This document shows positions 16,706-23,762 of a stretch of DNA of 64,000 nt, in pieces. A program made the position numbers and the translations under genes. The stretch's first letter is position 1; the number at the start of each line of letters is the position of its first letter. Source of the stretch: Chthoniobacter sp. (GTDB lineage Bacteria > Verrucomicrobiota > Verrucomicrobiia > Chthoniobacterales > Chthoniobacteraceae); contig JAIOPH010000035.1 of the NCBI GenBank assembly GCA_021414005.1, positions 97,419 through 161,418 on the forward strand, read 5' to 3'. Under the pieces are notes generated by a model. It was not told where the DNA came from. It made no database searches and saw nothing but the letters and a program-made list of their open reading frames with translations.

Positions 16706-17611
16706 CTATTGTGGAGGCGGGCTACTGAACCCGAGGATCCGGTCGCGGTAGTCGGTCGGCGATTCGCCGGTGAGCTTGCGGAACATGCGATTGAAGTGCG
16801 TGAGTGAATTGAAACCCACTTCGTAGGCGATCTCGGAAATGCGGAGCTGCGGATTGGCGAGTTGTTTCTTCGCCTTGGCCACGCGGACCAGCGAGAGGTA
16901 GTGCGTAAAGGTCATCCCCGTGGCCTTCTTGAACATCTTGCAGAAGTGGAACGTGCTCGCATGCACGGCACGGGCGACATCGCTGAGCCCGATGTCTTCG
17001 CCCTGATGCTCCTCGATGAACTGTCGCGCGCGCTGGACGAGCGGCGGCTCGGCGTGGTCCTGCTGCGTGGCGATCTGCTCGGCGGCGACGGAAAGGTGCT
17101 GCGCGAAAACCTCAAGCAGGCGGACCATAGCGTCGTATTTCTGAGGGCTGAGCGCGGGCGATTCAAAATAGAGCTTTTCGAGATGGTGCCAGTCGGTGTG
17201 CGCGCCGCCGTCGTCGAGCCACTTGGCGAGATGGCGAAACTTGCTCCGGTTCAGTTTCCGCAGCGCCACCTGGCCGGTCTGGAGATAGCCGAGCGTCTGC
17301 TGGCCGAGGCGGACGGGCACGGCAGAGTCGGTCAGCCCCGCGCGGCAGACTTCGGTGCGGCTGTCCGTGGTGCCCGGCGCGGTCAGACGCTGCTGCATTT
17401 CCAGACAAAGACGGCAGCCGGGCTCGGTTTCGGTTAGCGCGTGGCAGAAGGGATTTACGAATTTGTTCGAGCGGAGCGCGGGCCGCATTTGCCCCTCCTG
17501 CTTGAAGGCAAGAGGCAGCCCCGTGGCCTCGGAGAAGGCCAGTTCGTAGTCCTTCAGGATCTGCGAGGTGGACAGCTTTTCGGCGACTTTGCGGACATCG
17601 TTGTGGCTCAC
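16706..17611 (-). CDS. PocR-AraC transcriptional regulator
   Basis: 301 residues. The N-terminal half (about 15-165) is a PocR sensory domain, with FCHALTETEPGCRLCLEMQQ carrying the paired Cys typical of it. The C-terminal 100 residues are an AraC DNA-binding domain with two helix-turn-helices (DIGLSDVARAVHASTFHFCK and LRISEIAYEVGFNSLTHFNR). PocR domains sense small molecules such as diols or hydrocarbon derivatives. The gene ends 121 bases upstream of the eight-gene operon on the same strand, so it is the obvious candidate to control it. An alternative is control of the divergent cbb3 locus, whose small first gene begins about 100 bases away. Confidence 0.9.
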   Translation of the reverse strand: MSHNDVRKVAEKLSTSQILKDYELAFSEATGLPLAFKQEGQMRPALRSNKFVNPFCHALTETEPGCRLCLEMQQRLTAPGTTDSRTEVCRAGLTDSAVPVRLGQQTLGYLQTGQVALRKLNRSKFRHLAKWLDDGGAHTDWHHLEKLYFESPALSPQKYDAMVRLLEVFAQHLSVAAEQIATQQDHAEPPLVQRARQFIEEHQGEDIGLSDVARAVHASTFHFCKMFKKATGMTFTHYLSLVRVAKAKKQLANPQLRISEIAYEVGFNSLTHFNRMFRKLTGESPTDYRDRILGFSSPPPQ

Positions 17612-17718
17612 GCTCCCTTCTTACGGGTGATTGAGGAGCACCACAAGCCAAGGAACGGCGAGTCTTGCACAATGCGTGGTGAGCGCGCGCCTGCCTTTTG
17701 CGCAAAACTTCCGCCGTG

Positions 17719-17931
17719 ATGGACGCAAACAACAACTCCGAGAGCGACACCGAGCCCTGTGGCCGGTGCGCGCATTGTCGCTGTGCTGAAAAGCACAGCG
17801 CACCGCATGAGATAGGAACGGCATTCCGTGCCGTTCACGACAACGCGTCATCCCCAGCGTCCATCACCGCCGGGTCGGCTGTGGGCGGTGCGGAATCCCG
17901 TTCCTATCCCGCGGCCGGAGTCGCGGCATGA
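17719..17931 (+). CDS. Small Cys-rich protein at the head of the cbb3 locus (tentative)
   Basis: 70 codons from the ATG at 17719. The first 30 residues hold a Cys cluster, CGRCAHCRC, that could bind metal. From about residue 32 on, the sequence is encoded by a palindromic repeat (17811-17908), so the C-terminal half looks like translated repeat. The stop TGA overlaps the next ATG (ATGA at 17928-17931), as in the other operons here. That overlap and the Cys cluster argue that it is translated; the embedded hairpin and repeat argue for a leader region instead. No family recognised. Confidence 0.4.
   Translation: MDANNNSESDTEPCGRCAHCRCAEKHSAPHEIGTAFRAVHDNASSPASITAGSAVGGAESRSYPAAGVAA
17779..17800. 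other. Perfect 9-bp hairpin with GAAA loop upstream of ccoS-like gene
   Basis: CGCTGTGCT and AGCACAGCG are exact complements around a GAAA tetraloop (17788-17791), a very stable RNA shape on the plus strand. It lies within the small Cys-rich reading frame, about 130 bases before the CcoS-like start. It may be an RNA structure of the cbb3 leader or part of a repeat unit. On the minus strand the loop is TTTC. Confidence 0.6.
17811..17908. repeat. Imperfect palindromic repeat (GATAGGAACGGCATTCCG ends)
   Basis: The left arm at 17811-17828 and right arm at 17891-17908 are reverse complements with one mismatch over 18 bases. The 62-base middle is GC-rich. It sits immediately before the CcoS-like start and forms the second half of the small Cys-rich reading frame. 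It looks like a dispersed short repeat rather than a gene part. Confidence 0.75.
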
Positions 17932-18098
17932 ACGTCCTCCTCCTGACCGTCTTCGTCGGAGCGGTGCTCGTGCTCTTCTTCGTCGCCTTCTTCCTCCATC
18001 AGGCGACGGGCCGCGACGCCTCCAGCGAGCGCGATGCCCTCCTCCCGCTCGCGGAGGAAAAACCCAGACTCATTCCTTTCGAAACACGCAAACCATGA
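17928..18098 (+). CDS. CcoS-like small membrane protein
   Basis: 56 residues: one N-terminal membrane helix (MNVLLLTVFVGAVLVLFFVA) then a charged tail containing SSERDALLPLAEE. CcoS proteins, needed to load haem and copper into cbb3 oxidase, are of this size and topology. The acidic stretch after the helix fits, though the usual GQFDD motif is missing. The stop TGA overlaps the CcoNO start as ATGA (18095-18098). The position directly before ccoNO supports a maturation role in the cytoplasmic membrane. Confidence 0.65.
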   Translation: MNVLLLTVFVGAVLVLFFVAFFLHQATGRDASSERDALLPLAEEKPRLIPFETRKP

Positions 18099-20443
18099 CC
18101 AACACCGCCACCAAGACCACCATCGAATACGACGATACGCCCGTCCGGCAGTTCATGATCGCCTCCATCGCTTGGGGCATCGTGGGCATGCTCGTCGGGG
18201 TGCTCATCGCCACGCAGCTCGCGTTCTTTCAGCTCAATTTCAACACGCCGTGGCTGACCTTTGGTCGGCTCCGTCCGCTGCACACGAACGCGGTGATTTT
18301 CGCCTTCGTCGGCAACATGATGTTCGCCGGCGTCTATTACTCCACGCAGCGGCTGGTCAAAGCGCGCACGGCCTCGAAATTCCTCTCGCAGCTTCACTTT
18401 TGGGGCTGGCAGGCGATCATCCTCGCGGCCGCCGTCACCCTCCCGCTCGGCCTGACGCGAGGCAAGGAATACGCCGAGCTGATCTGGCCGATCAACATTG
18501 CCGTCGCGCTCATCTGGGTGGTTTTCGGGATCAACTTTTTCTGGACGCTCGGCCGCCGCAATGAGCGCAGCCTCTACGTCGCGATCTGGTTTTACATCTC
18601 GACCATCATCACCGTGGCGATGCTCTACATCGTCAACCATCTCTCGATCCCGACGAGCCTCACGCACTCGTATCCCATCTTCGGCGGCGTGCAGGATGCG
18701 CTGGTGCAGTGGTGGTACGGGCACAACGCCGTCGCCTTTTTCCTGACCACGCCGATCCTCGGCATCATGTATTACTTCCTGCCGAAAGCGGCGGGTCGCC
18801 CGGTGTATTCCTACCGGCTCTCGGTCGTGCATTTCTGGTCGCTCGTCTTTCTCTATATCTGGGCCGGACCGCATCACCTGCTCAATACCTCCCTCCCGCG
18901 CTGGCTCCAGTCGCTCGGCATGATCTTTTCGCTGATGCTCTGGGCGCCGAGCTGGGGCGGCATGCTCAACGGACTCCTCACGCTCCGGGGCGCGTGGGAC
19001 AAGCTCCGTACCGATCCGGTGATCAAGTTCTTCGTCGCTGGCGTGACGTTTTACGGCATGTCCACCTTCGAAGGGCCGCTGCTTTCCATCCGCCCGGTAA
19101 ATGCGCTTGCACATTACTCCGACTGGATCATCGCCCACGTCCACGCCGGTGCGCTCGGCTGGAACGGCTTCATGGCGGCGGGCATGTTTTACTGGCTCGC
19201 CCCGCGTCTGTGGAACCGCCCGCTGCATTCGGTCGCGGCGGCAAACATGCACTTCTGGCTCGGGCTTGTGGGCATCCTGCTCTACGTCTCCTCCATGTGG
19301 GTGAGCGGCATCACGCAGGGCCTCATGCTCAGCGCCACGCATGAAAATGGGACGGTGCTGGCGAACCCGAACTTCCTCGATGCCGTGACCTCGACGATGT
19401 TCCTCATGCATATCCGCGCGCTTGGCGGATTCATGTTCCTCGCCGGGTTCATCATCCTCGCGTGGAATATCTGGAAGACCGCGAGCGGCGCGCAGGCGGT
19501 CAACGGCACGGTTGAGGTCTTCGTTGAGGAAAAACCCAAGGCCATGGGACTCATCGGCGGCTTTGCCAATGCCCCGGTCATCTTCATCACGCTGTTGATC
19601 GTCTTCGCCATGGGCTGGGGCGCGCTCCCGCGGGTTGCGAGCGGCATTTGCCTGTGGGCCTTCCTCGGCACCTTCATGGCCATGATCGCGCACAAGGAAT
19701 TCACCAAGGCCACGTGGGGCCAGTGGTACGAGCGGCTGCTCGAAAACGCGCTTCCCTTCACCGTGCTCACCGCCGTCTCCGTCTTCATCGGCGGCATCGT
19801 GCAGATCATCCCCACGGTCATCATCGACACCGCCGAAAACATCGAGGGCGTGCGGCAGATTCCCTACACGCCGCTCGAACTCGCGGGCCGCGACATCTAC
19901 GTCCGCGAGGGCTGCTACAACTGCCACTCCCAGCAGATCCGCACGCTCGTCGGCGACGTGCTGCGTTACGGCGATTACTCGAAAATGGGCGAGTCCATTT
20001 ACGATCATCCCTACCAGTGGGGCTCGAAGCGCACCGGCCCCGATCTCGCCCGCGAAGGCAGCAAGTATCCGAACTCCTGGCACTTCTTCCACATGCGCGA
20101 CCCGCGCCAGATCAGCCCTGGCTCCAGGATGCCGAACTATCCGTGGCTCTTCACCGATCAGACCGACATCGCCTCGCTCCGGCGCAAGATCGAAGTCCAG
20201 CGCAAGCTGGGCGTGCCCTTCAAGGAAACGACCAAGGACGAAATCGCCGCGTCCTGTCTCGCGCAGGGCGAGGAAATCGTGGCCAACCTCAAGACCGCCA
20301 GCGCCGAGACCACGCCCGATCGCGAGATCGTCGCGCTGATCTCCTATCTGCAAAAGCTCGGCAAGTCCGAGAAGGTCGGGCCGCACGGCGAGCAGCCCGC
20401 CGAGCCGGCCAAAACCGAACCGCCCAAAACCGCAGCCAAGTAA
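18095..20443 (+). CDS. ccoNO: cbb3-type cytochrome oxidase CcoN-CcoO fusion
   Basis: 782 residues from the ATG at 18095. The N-terminal part (to about 480) is CcoN: low-spin haem His63 (RPLHTNAVIF), CuB ligands His210 (WWYGHNAV) and His260/261 (AGPHHL), and haem His348/350 (IIAHVHAG). After a hydrophilic linker and further membrane helices (about 485-575) comes CcoO, a monohaem cytochrome c with CYNCH at 607-611 and SRMPNYPWL supplying the axial Met. CcoN and CcoO are normally separate; the fusion is known in several phyla. It reduces oxygen to water with high affinity and pumps protons. ATGA overlap with the CcoS-like gene. Confidence 0.96.
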   Translation: MTNTATKTTIEYDDTPVRQFMIASIAWGIVGMLVGVLIATQLAFFQLNFNTPWLTFGRLRPLHTNAVIFAFVGNMMFAGVYYSTQRLVKARTASKFLSQLHFWGWQAIILAAAVTLPLGLTRGKEYAELIWPINIAVALIWVVFGINFFWTLGRRNERSLYVAIWFYISTIITVAMLYIVNHLSIPTSLTHSYPIFGGVQDALVQWWYGHNAVAFFLTTPILGIMYYFLPKAAGRPVYSYRLSVVHFWSLVFLYIWAGPHHLLNTSLPRWLQSLGMIFSLMLWAPSWGGMLNGLLTLRGAWDKLRTDPVIKFFVAGVTFYGMSTFEGPLLSIRPVNALAHYSDWIIAHVHAGALGWNGFMAAGMFYWLAPRLWNRPLHSVAAANMHFWLGLVGILLYVSSMWVSGITQGLMLSATHENGTVLANPNFLDAVTSTMFLMHIRALGGFMFLAGFIILAWNIWKTASGAQAVNGTVEVFVEEKPKAMGLIGGFANAPVIFITLLIVFAMGWGALPRVASGICLWAFLGTFMAMIAHKEFTKATWGQWYERLLENALPFTVLTAVSVFIGGIVQIIPTVIIDTAENIEGVRQIPYTPLELAGRDIYVREGCYNCHSQQIRTLVGDVLRYGDYSKMGESIYDHPYQWGSKRTGPDLAREGSKYPNSWHFFHMRDPRQISPGSRMPNYPWLFTDQTDIASLRRKIEVQRKLGVPFKETTKDEIAASCLAQGEEIVANLKTASAETTPDREIVALISYLQKLGKSEKVGPHGEQPAEPAKTEPPKTAAK

Positions 20444-20452
20444 TCCACCGCC

Positions 20453-20626
20453 ATGTTTCACCGTATCCTCGTCGAAGAGTGGCAGCGCGTGCTGACCACC
20501 ATCAGCTTCGGCATCTTCCTCGTCACCTTCGGCATCATCGCCCTGCGCACCTGGCGCATGCCGCGTGAAAGCATCCGCCGGCTCGAAAACCTGCCTCTCG
20601 AAAACGACACCAACGACCATGAGTAA
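20453..20626 (+). CDS. ccoQ: CcoQ-like small subunit of cbb3 oxidase
   Basis: 57 residues between ccoNO and ccoP: MFHRILVEEWQRVLTTISFG leads into one membrane helix (IFLVTFGIIALRTW), then a charged tail. Size, single helix and position match CcoQ (FixQ), which stabilises the oxidase. The longer N-terminal soluble part before the helix is a little unusual. The stop lies eight bases inside the ccoP start (20619), implying coupled translation. Confidence 0.75.
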   Translation: MFHRILVEEWQRVLTTISFGIFLVTFGIIALRTWRMPRESIRRLENLPLENDTNDHE

Positions 20627-21164
20627 ACCACTCCCACCCGATGAAGACGCGCTCCGTCCGCACAGCTACGACGGCATTCAGGAATACGACAAACGCCTGC
20701 CGAACTGGTGGCTCTTCACCCTCTACGGCACCGTCGTTTTCGCCATCATCTACTGGGCCTACTACCACGCCTACGGCACGGCTCCCGACGACGGTGCCGC
20801 GCTGAAATCCGCGATGGTCGAAAACACCGCGCAAGCCGCCCGCGCCACCGGCAGCTCAGGAGTGCTCAACGACGAGGCGCTCTGGAAGCTGAGCCACGAT
20901 CAGACCAAGCTCGCTGCGGGCAAGGTGACCTTCGAGACGATGTGCGCCTCCTGCCACAAGCCCGACATGACCGGCCTTATCGGTCCGAACCTCTTGGACA
21001 ACCAATGGATCCATGGTGGCCAGCCGATGGAGGTGATGAAGACCGTTACCGAGGGCGTCCTCGCCAAGGGCATGGTCGCGTGGGGACCGATCCTCGGGAA
21101 AGAAAAGATCACCGAGGTCGTTGCCTACGTCATGGCGCACCACATCCCGGCGAGGAGATCGTGA
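20619..21164 (+). CDS. ccoP: Short monohaem CcoP of cbb3 oxidase
   Basis: 181 residues. An N-terminal cytoplasmic part (RPHSYDGIQEYDKRLPNWW, the typical CcoP entry) is followed by one membrane helix (about 31-50), a linker, and one cytochrome c domain with CASCH at 109-113 and GMVAWGPIL giving the axial Met. Classic CcoP carries two haems and is about 300 residues, so this is the short monohaem form. It ends AHHIPARRS. The next frame continues past that point with a Pro-rich tail, so a one-base shift near 21155 would give a longer C-terminus. Confidence 0.9.
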   Translation: MSKPLPPDEDALRPHSYDGIQEYDKRLPNWWLFTLYGTVVFAIIYWAYYHAYGTAPDDGAALKSAMVENTAQAARATGSSGVLNDEALWKLSHDQTKLAAGKVTFETMCASCHKPDMTGLIGPNLLDNQWIHGGQPMEVMKTVTEGVLAKGMVAWGPILGKEKITEVVAYVMAHHIPARRS

Positions 21165-21337
21165 AAGTGGATGCGTGGATTCCGCCCGGCGGTGCCGCCC
21201 CGGTGCCTCCGCCCGCGCCCGCGCCATAAACATGCGCCGAGCTTCCACCAGCGAGTTATCCCCGGTCCAGCGCTCCGCTTCAGCATCATCCCCCAAGCCG
21301 TGCTCCGCTTCTCCGACAGGCAGCGAACGAACCAACC

Positions 21338-21513
21338 GTCATCCTGAACGCAGGCTTGGGAGGCTTTGCGAACCAAGCCGGAGTGAAGGATCGCTGACTG
21401 GAAAGCGGGCGGAGGCGGCGGGGGAAAATAGCTTGGGCTTTAGCCCAAACTTCCCCCGACTTTGGGCTAAAGCCCAAGCTACTTTGGGACAGCGAAACTC
21501 CATTCAGGATGAC
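21338..21513. repeat. Palindromic repeat (GTCATCC family) between ccoP and ccoG
   Basis: Ends GTCATCCTGAA (21338-21348) and TTCAGGATGAC (21503-21513) are exact complements, as in the copies at 5278 and 45438. Inside lies a separate 21-bp perfect inverted repeat (21429-21481). It fills much of the 379-base gap between ccoP and ccoG, where no gene is seen. Confidence 0.88.
21429..21481. repeat. 21-bp perfect inverted repeat nested in the GTCATCC-type element
   Basis: TAGCTTGGGCTTTAGCCCAAA (21429-21449) matches its exact reverse complement at 21461-21481 across an 11-base loop. Each arm is itself a small hairpin (TTGGGC/GCCCAA), so the region holds four GGGCT/AGCCC units. This looks like one repeat inserted into another. 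It could act as a two-way terminator or processing hairpin between ccoP and ccoG. Confidence 0.85.
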
Positions 21514-21543
21514 CGCGTTGCTTTTCGCTCCGCCGCCTAGCCC

Positions 21544-22920
21544 ATGAGCCTCCCCGCGCCCACGCTCGAATCCGTCACCACGATCAACGAGGACGGTTCG
21601 CGTCGCTTCATCCATCCGGCGAATGTCCGCGGGCGCTTCACCCACTGGCGCGCGATCGTCGGCCTGCTCATCCTCGCCGTCTATGTCGGCCTCCCGTGGA
21701 TCACCATCAACGGCTACCCCGCCGTCTTCCTCGACCTCGCCCATCGCCAGTTCCACTTCTTCGGCCTGACCTTCGTCACGCAGGATCTCTGGATCGCCTT
21801 CTTCCTCATCAGCGGCCTCGGCTTTTCGCTCTTCTACCTGACCGCGCTGCTCGGTCGCATTTGGTGCGGCTGGGCCTGCCCGCAGACCGTCTATCTCGAC
21901 GTCATCCGCCGCATCGAGCGCTGGTTCGAGGGCGACGCCCACGCCCGCGAGCGCCTCGACCGGATGCCGTGGACCGGCGAAAAAACGCTCAAGCGGGGCG
22001 GCAAAAACCTCGTCTTCTTCCTCTTCGCCGCGCTCCTCTCGCACGTGTTCCTCAGCTACTATGTTTCGCCCGCCGGGCTCTCCGCGATGATGCACGAGCC
22101 GCCCGCTAGAAACTGGGGCTCGTTCGTCTTCGTCTTCCTCATGACCGGCGCGATGTATTTCAACTTCGTCTGGTTCCGCGAGCAGTTCTGCATCGTCCTT
22201 TGCCCGTACGGCCGCCTGCAATCCGCGCTCACCGACACCAATACGCTCGTCATCGGCTACGACACCAAGCGCGGCGAGCCACGCGGGAAAAAGGGCACCG
22301 CGGGCGCGGGCGACTGCGTCGATTGCCGGCGCTGCGTGCAGGTCTGCCCGACCGGAATCGACATCCGCCTCGGCCTGCAAATGGAGTGCATCGGCTGCGC
22401 CGCCTGCGTGGATGCCTGCGACGAAGTCATGACCAAGCTCGACCGCCCGCGCGGCCTCGTGCGCTACGATTCGCTCAATGGTTTCGCCCAGAAAGCCAAA
22501 CGCATCATCCGCCCGCGCATCATCCTCTACACCGCGCTGCTCATGCTCGGAGCCACGGCGATGCTGCTCGCGCTTTCCACCCTCAGCCCGATCACCGTGA
22601 GCTGCACCCGCGTCCCCGGCGTGCCCTACGTCCTCGACGCCGGCAAGGTGCGGAACGAATTCCTCATCCGCATCTTCAACAAGCGGAACCAGCCCCAGCA
22701 TTTCACCGTCGCCATCACCGGCGGCCCCGCGGGCCTCGCTGCCACCGGCACGGAAGCCGGCGTGGAAGTCGGCCCGCTCGGCGAGCAGATGCGCCCGATC
22801 ATCGTTGTCGTCCCGCGCGAGCAGGTGCAGGGCAGCTTCCCGCTCGAGGTGAAAGTGACCTCACCGAACGGTCGCGACGTGATCAAAAAGACCGTGACCT
22901 TCGTCGGCCCCGGCTACTGA
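21544..22920 (+). CDS. ccoG: CcoG/RdxA-type ferredoxin-like oxidase accessory protein
   Basis: 458 residues with about five membrane helices. The first Cys motif GRIWCGWACPQTVYLDV sits after helix 3. Two 4Fe-4S sites follow: CVDCRRCVQVCPTGIDIR and CIGCAACVDACDEVMTKL. A final helix precedes a periplasmic FixG_C immunoglobulin-like domain (about 370-458). CcoG reduces Cu(II) during cbb3 assembly in the bacteria where it has been studied. It is separated from ccoP by the repeat-filled gap but remains co-directional. Confidence 0.95.
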   Translation: MSLPAPTLESVTTINEDGSRRFIHPANVRGRFTHWRAIVGLLILAVYVGLPWITINGYPAVFLDLAHRQFHFFGLTFVTQDLWIAFFLISGLGFSLFYLTALLGRIWCGWACPQTVYLDVIRRIERWFEGDAHARERLDRMPWTGEKTLKRGGKNLVFFLFAALLSHVFLSYYVSPAGLSAMMHEPPARNWGSFVFVFLMTGAMYFNFVWFREQFCIVLCPYGRLQSALTDTNTLVIGYDTKRGEPRGKKGTAGAGDCVDCRRCVQVCPTGIDIRLGLQMECIGCAACVDACDEVMTKLDRPRGLVRYDSLNGFAQKAKRIIRPRIILYTALLMLGATAMLLALSTLSPITVSCTRVPGVPYVLDAGKVRNEFLIRIFNKRNQPQHFTVAITGGPAGLAATGTEAGVEVGPLGEQMRPIIVVVPREQVQGSFPLEVKVTSPNGRDVIKKTVTFVGPGY

Positions 22921-22924
22921 ATTT

Positions 22925-23065
22925 ATGAAAGAAGCACTGCTCAACCGTCCCTGGCTGCTCATCGTCGTCGGCTACGCCTTCGCGATGACCGCCTGGTTCA
23001 CCATGGTCAAACTCGCCATCCAGCACGGCGACAAACCGATCCCCGTCGCCACCGCGCCGCGCTAA
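22925..23065 (+). CDS. 46-residue membrane protein in the CcoH position
   Basis: MKEALLNRPWLLIVVGYAFA starts a single membrane helix, followed by a second short hydrophobic stretch (TAWFTMVKLAI) and a polar tail ending ATAPR. It lies four bases after ccoG and four before the TauE/SafE-like gene, exactly where ccoH (fixH) stands in other cbb3 loci. CcoH is about 160 residues with a periplasmic domain, so this would be a reduced version holding only the membrane part, or an unrelated small subunit. Confidence 0.6.
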   Translation: MKEALLNRPWLLIVVGYAFAMTAWFTMVKLAIQHGDKPIPVATAPR

Positions 23066-23069
23066 CGCG

Positions 23070-23762
23070 ATGGACGCCGCCACTCTCGCTACGCCGCTCG
23101 CCGCCTTCACGGCCGGGCTGGTCACGAGCGTGCATTGCGCGGCGATGTGCGGGCCGATCGGGTGCGCGCTGCTCGGCGGTGGAAAAGCGCTGGGCGGAAG
23201 TGCGTGGCCGGCGCTCACGATCTATCACGGCACGCGAGCGGGAGCGTATGCGCTGCTCGGCGGCATCTTCGGCGCGCTCGGCGGATCAGCCGCCGGGCTT
23301 TTCGGCACCACCATCAGCCGCGCGCTGCCGTGGGCGTTCGCGCTGCTGTTCCTCGGCATCGCCTTCGGCCTCGACCGCTACCTCCCGCGCCCCGCCTTCG
23401 TTTCGCGCCTGCTTTTTCGGCTGAATCTCCGCGGTTCCGATCCCCGCCGGTCCGCAGCACTGCTCGGCGCTTTCACGCCCTTCCTGCCGTGCGGGCCGCT
23501 CTATCTCGTCTTCGGCGTCGCGCTCGTCGCCGGTTCATTTCTCGCCGGCGCGCAGCTCATGGCGGCCTTCGCGCTCGGCACGGTGCCGCTGCTCCTTGCC
23601 GGGCAATTCGGCGCGCTGCACCTCCAGTCACGCCTCCCGACCGCCGCGTGGCAGTGGACCCGCCGCGGCCTCGCGCTCGCCTCCGCGCTCATCGTCGGTG
23701 GGCGCGCGCTCGCCACGAATCCCTCCCTCCTCGCGCCGGTGAAATGCCTCTTCTGCCCATGA
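23070..23762 (+). CDS. TauE/SafE-like membrane protein of the cbb3 locus
   Basis: 230 residues with about six membrane helices. The first helix has FTAGLVTSVHCAAMCGPIGC, the HC-x3-C motif that marks the sulfite-exporter TauE/SafE-like group encoded beside ccoI in many cbb3 loci. A second related motif, FTPFLPCGPLYLVFGVA, starts the second half. The paired Cys and His suggest metal handling, probably copper delivery for CuB, but this is inferred from position. The stop overlaps the ccoI start (ATGA at 23759-23762). Confidence 0.85.
   Translation: MDAATLATPLAAFTAGLVTSVHCAAMCGPIGCALLGGGKALGGSAWPALTIYHGTRAGAYALLGGIFGALGGSAAGLFGTTISRALPWAFALLFLGIAFGLDRYLPRPAFVSRLLFRLNLRGSDPRRSAALLGAFTPFLPCGPLYLVFGVALVAGSFLAGAQLMAAFALGTVPLLLAGQFGALHLQSRLPTAAWQWTRRGLALASALIVGGRALATNPSLLAPVKCLFCP

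Noticed and set aside
17999..20620. Very long open frame on the minus strand opposite ccoNO
   Set aside because: It is antisense to a well-identified gene, has Arg/Asp/His-rich composition with no domain, and arises from GC-rich codon use.
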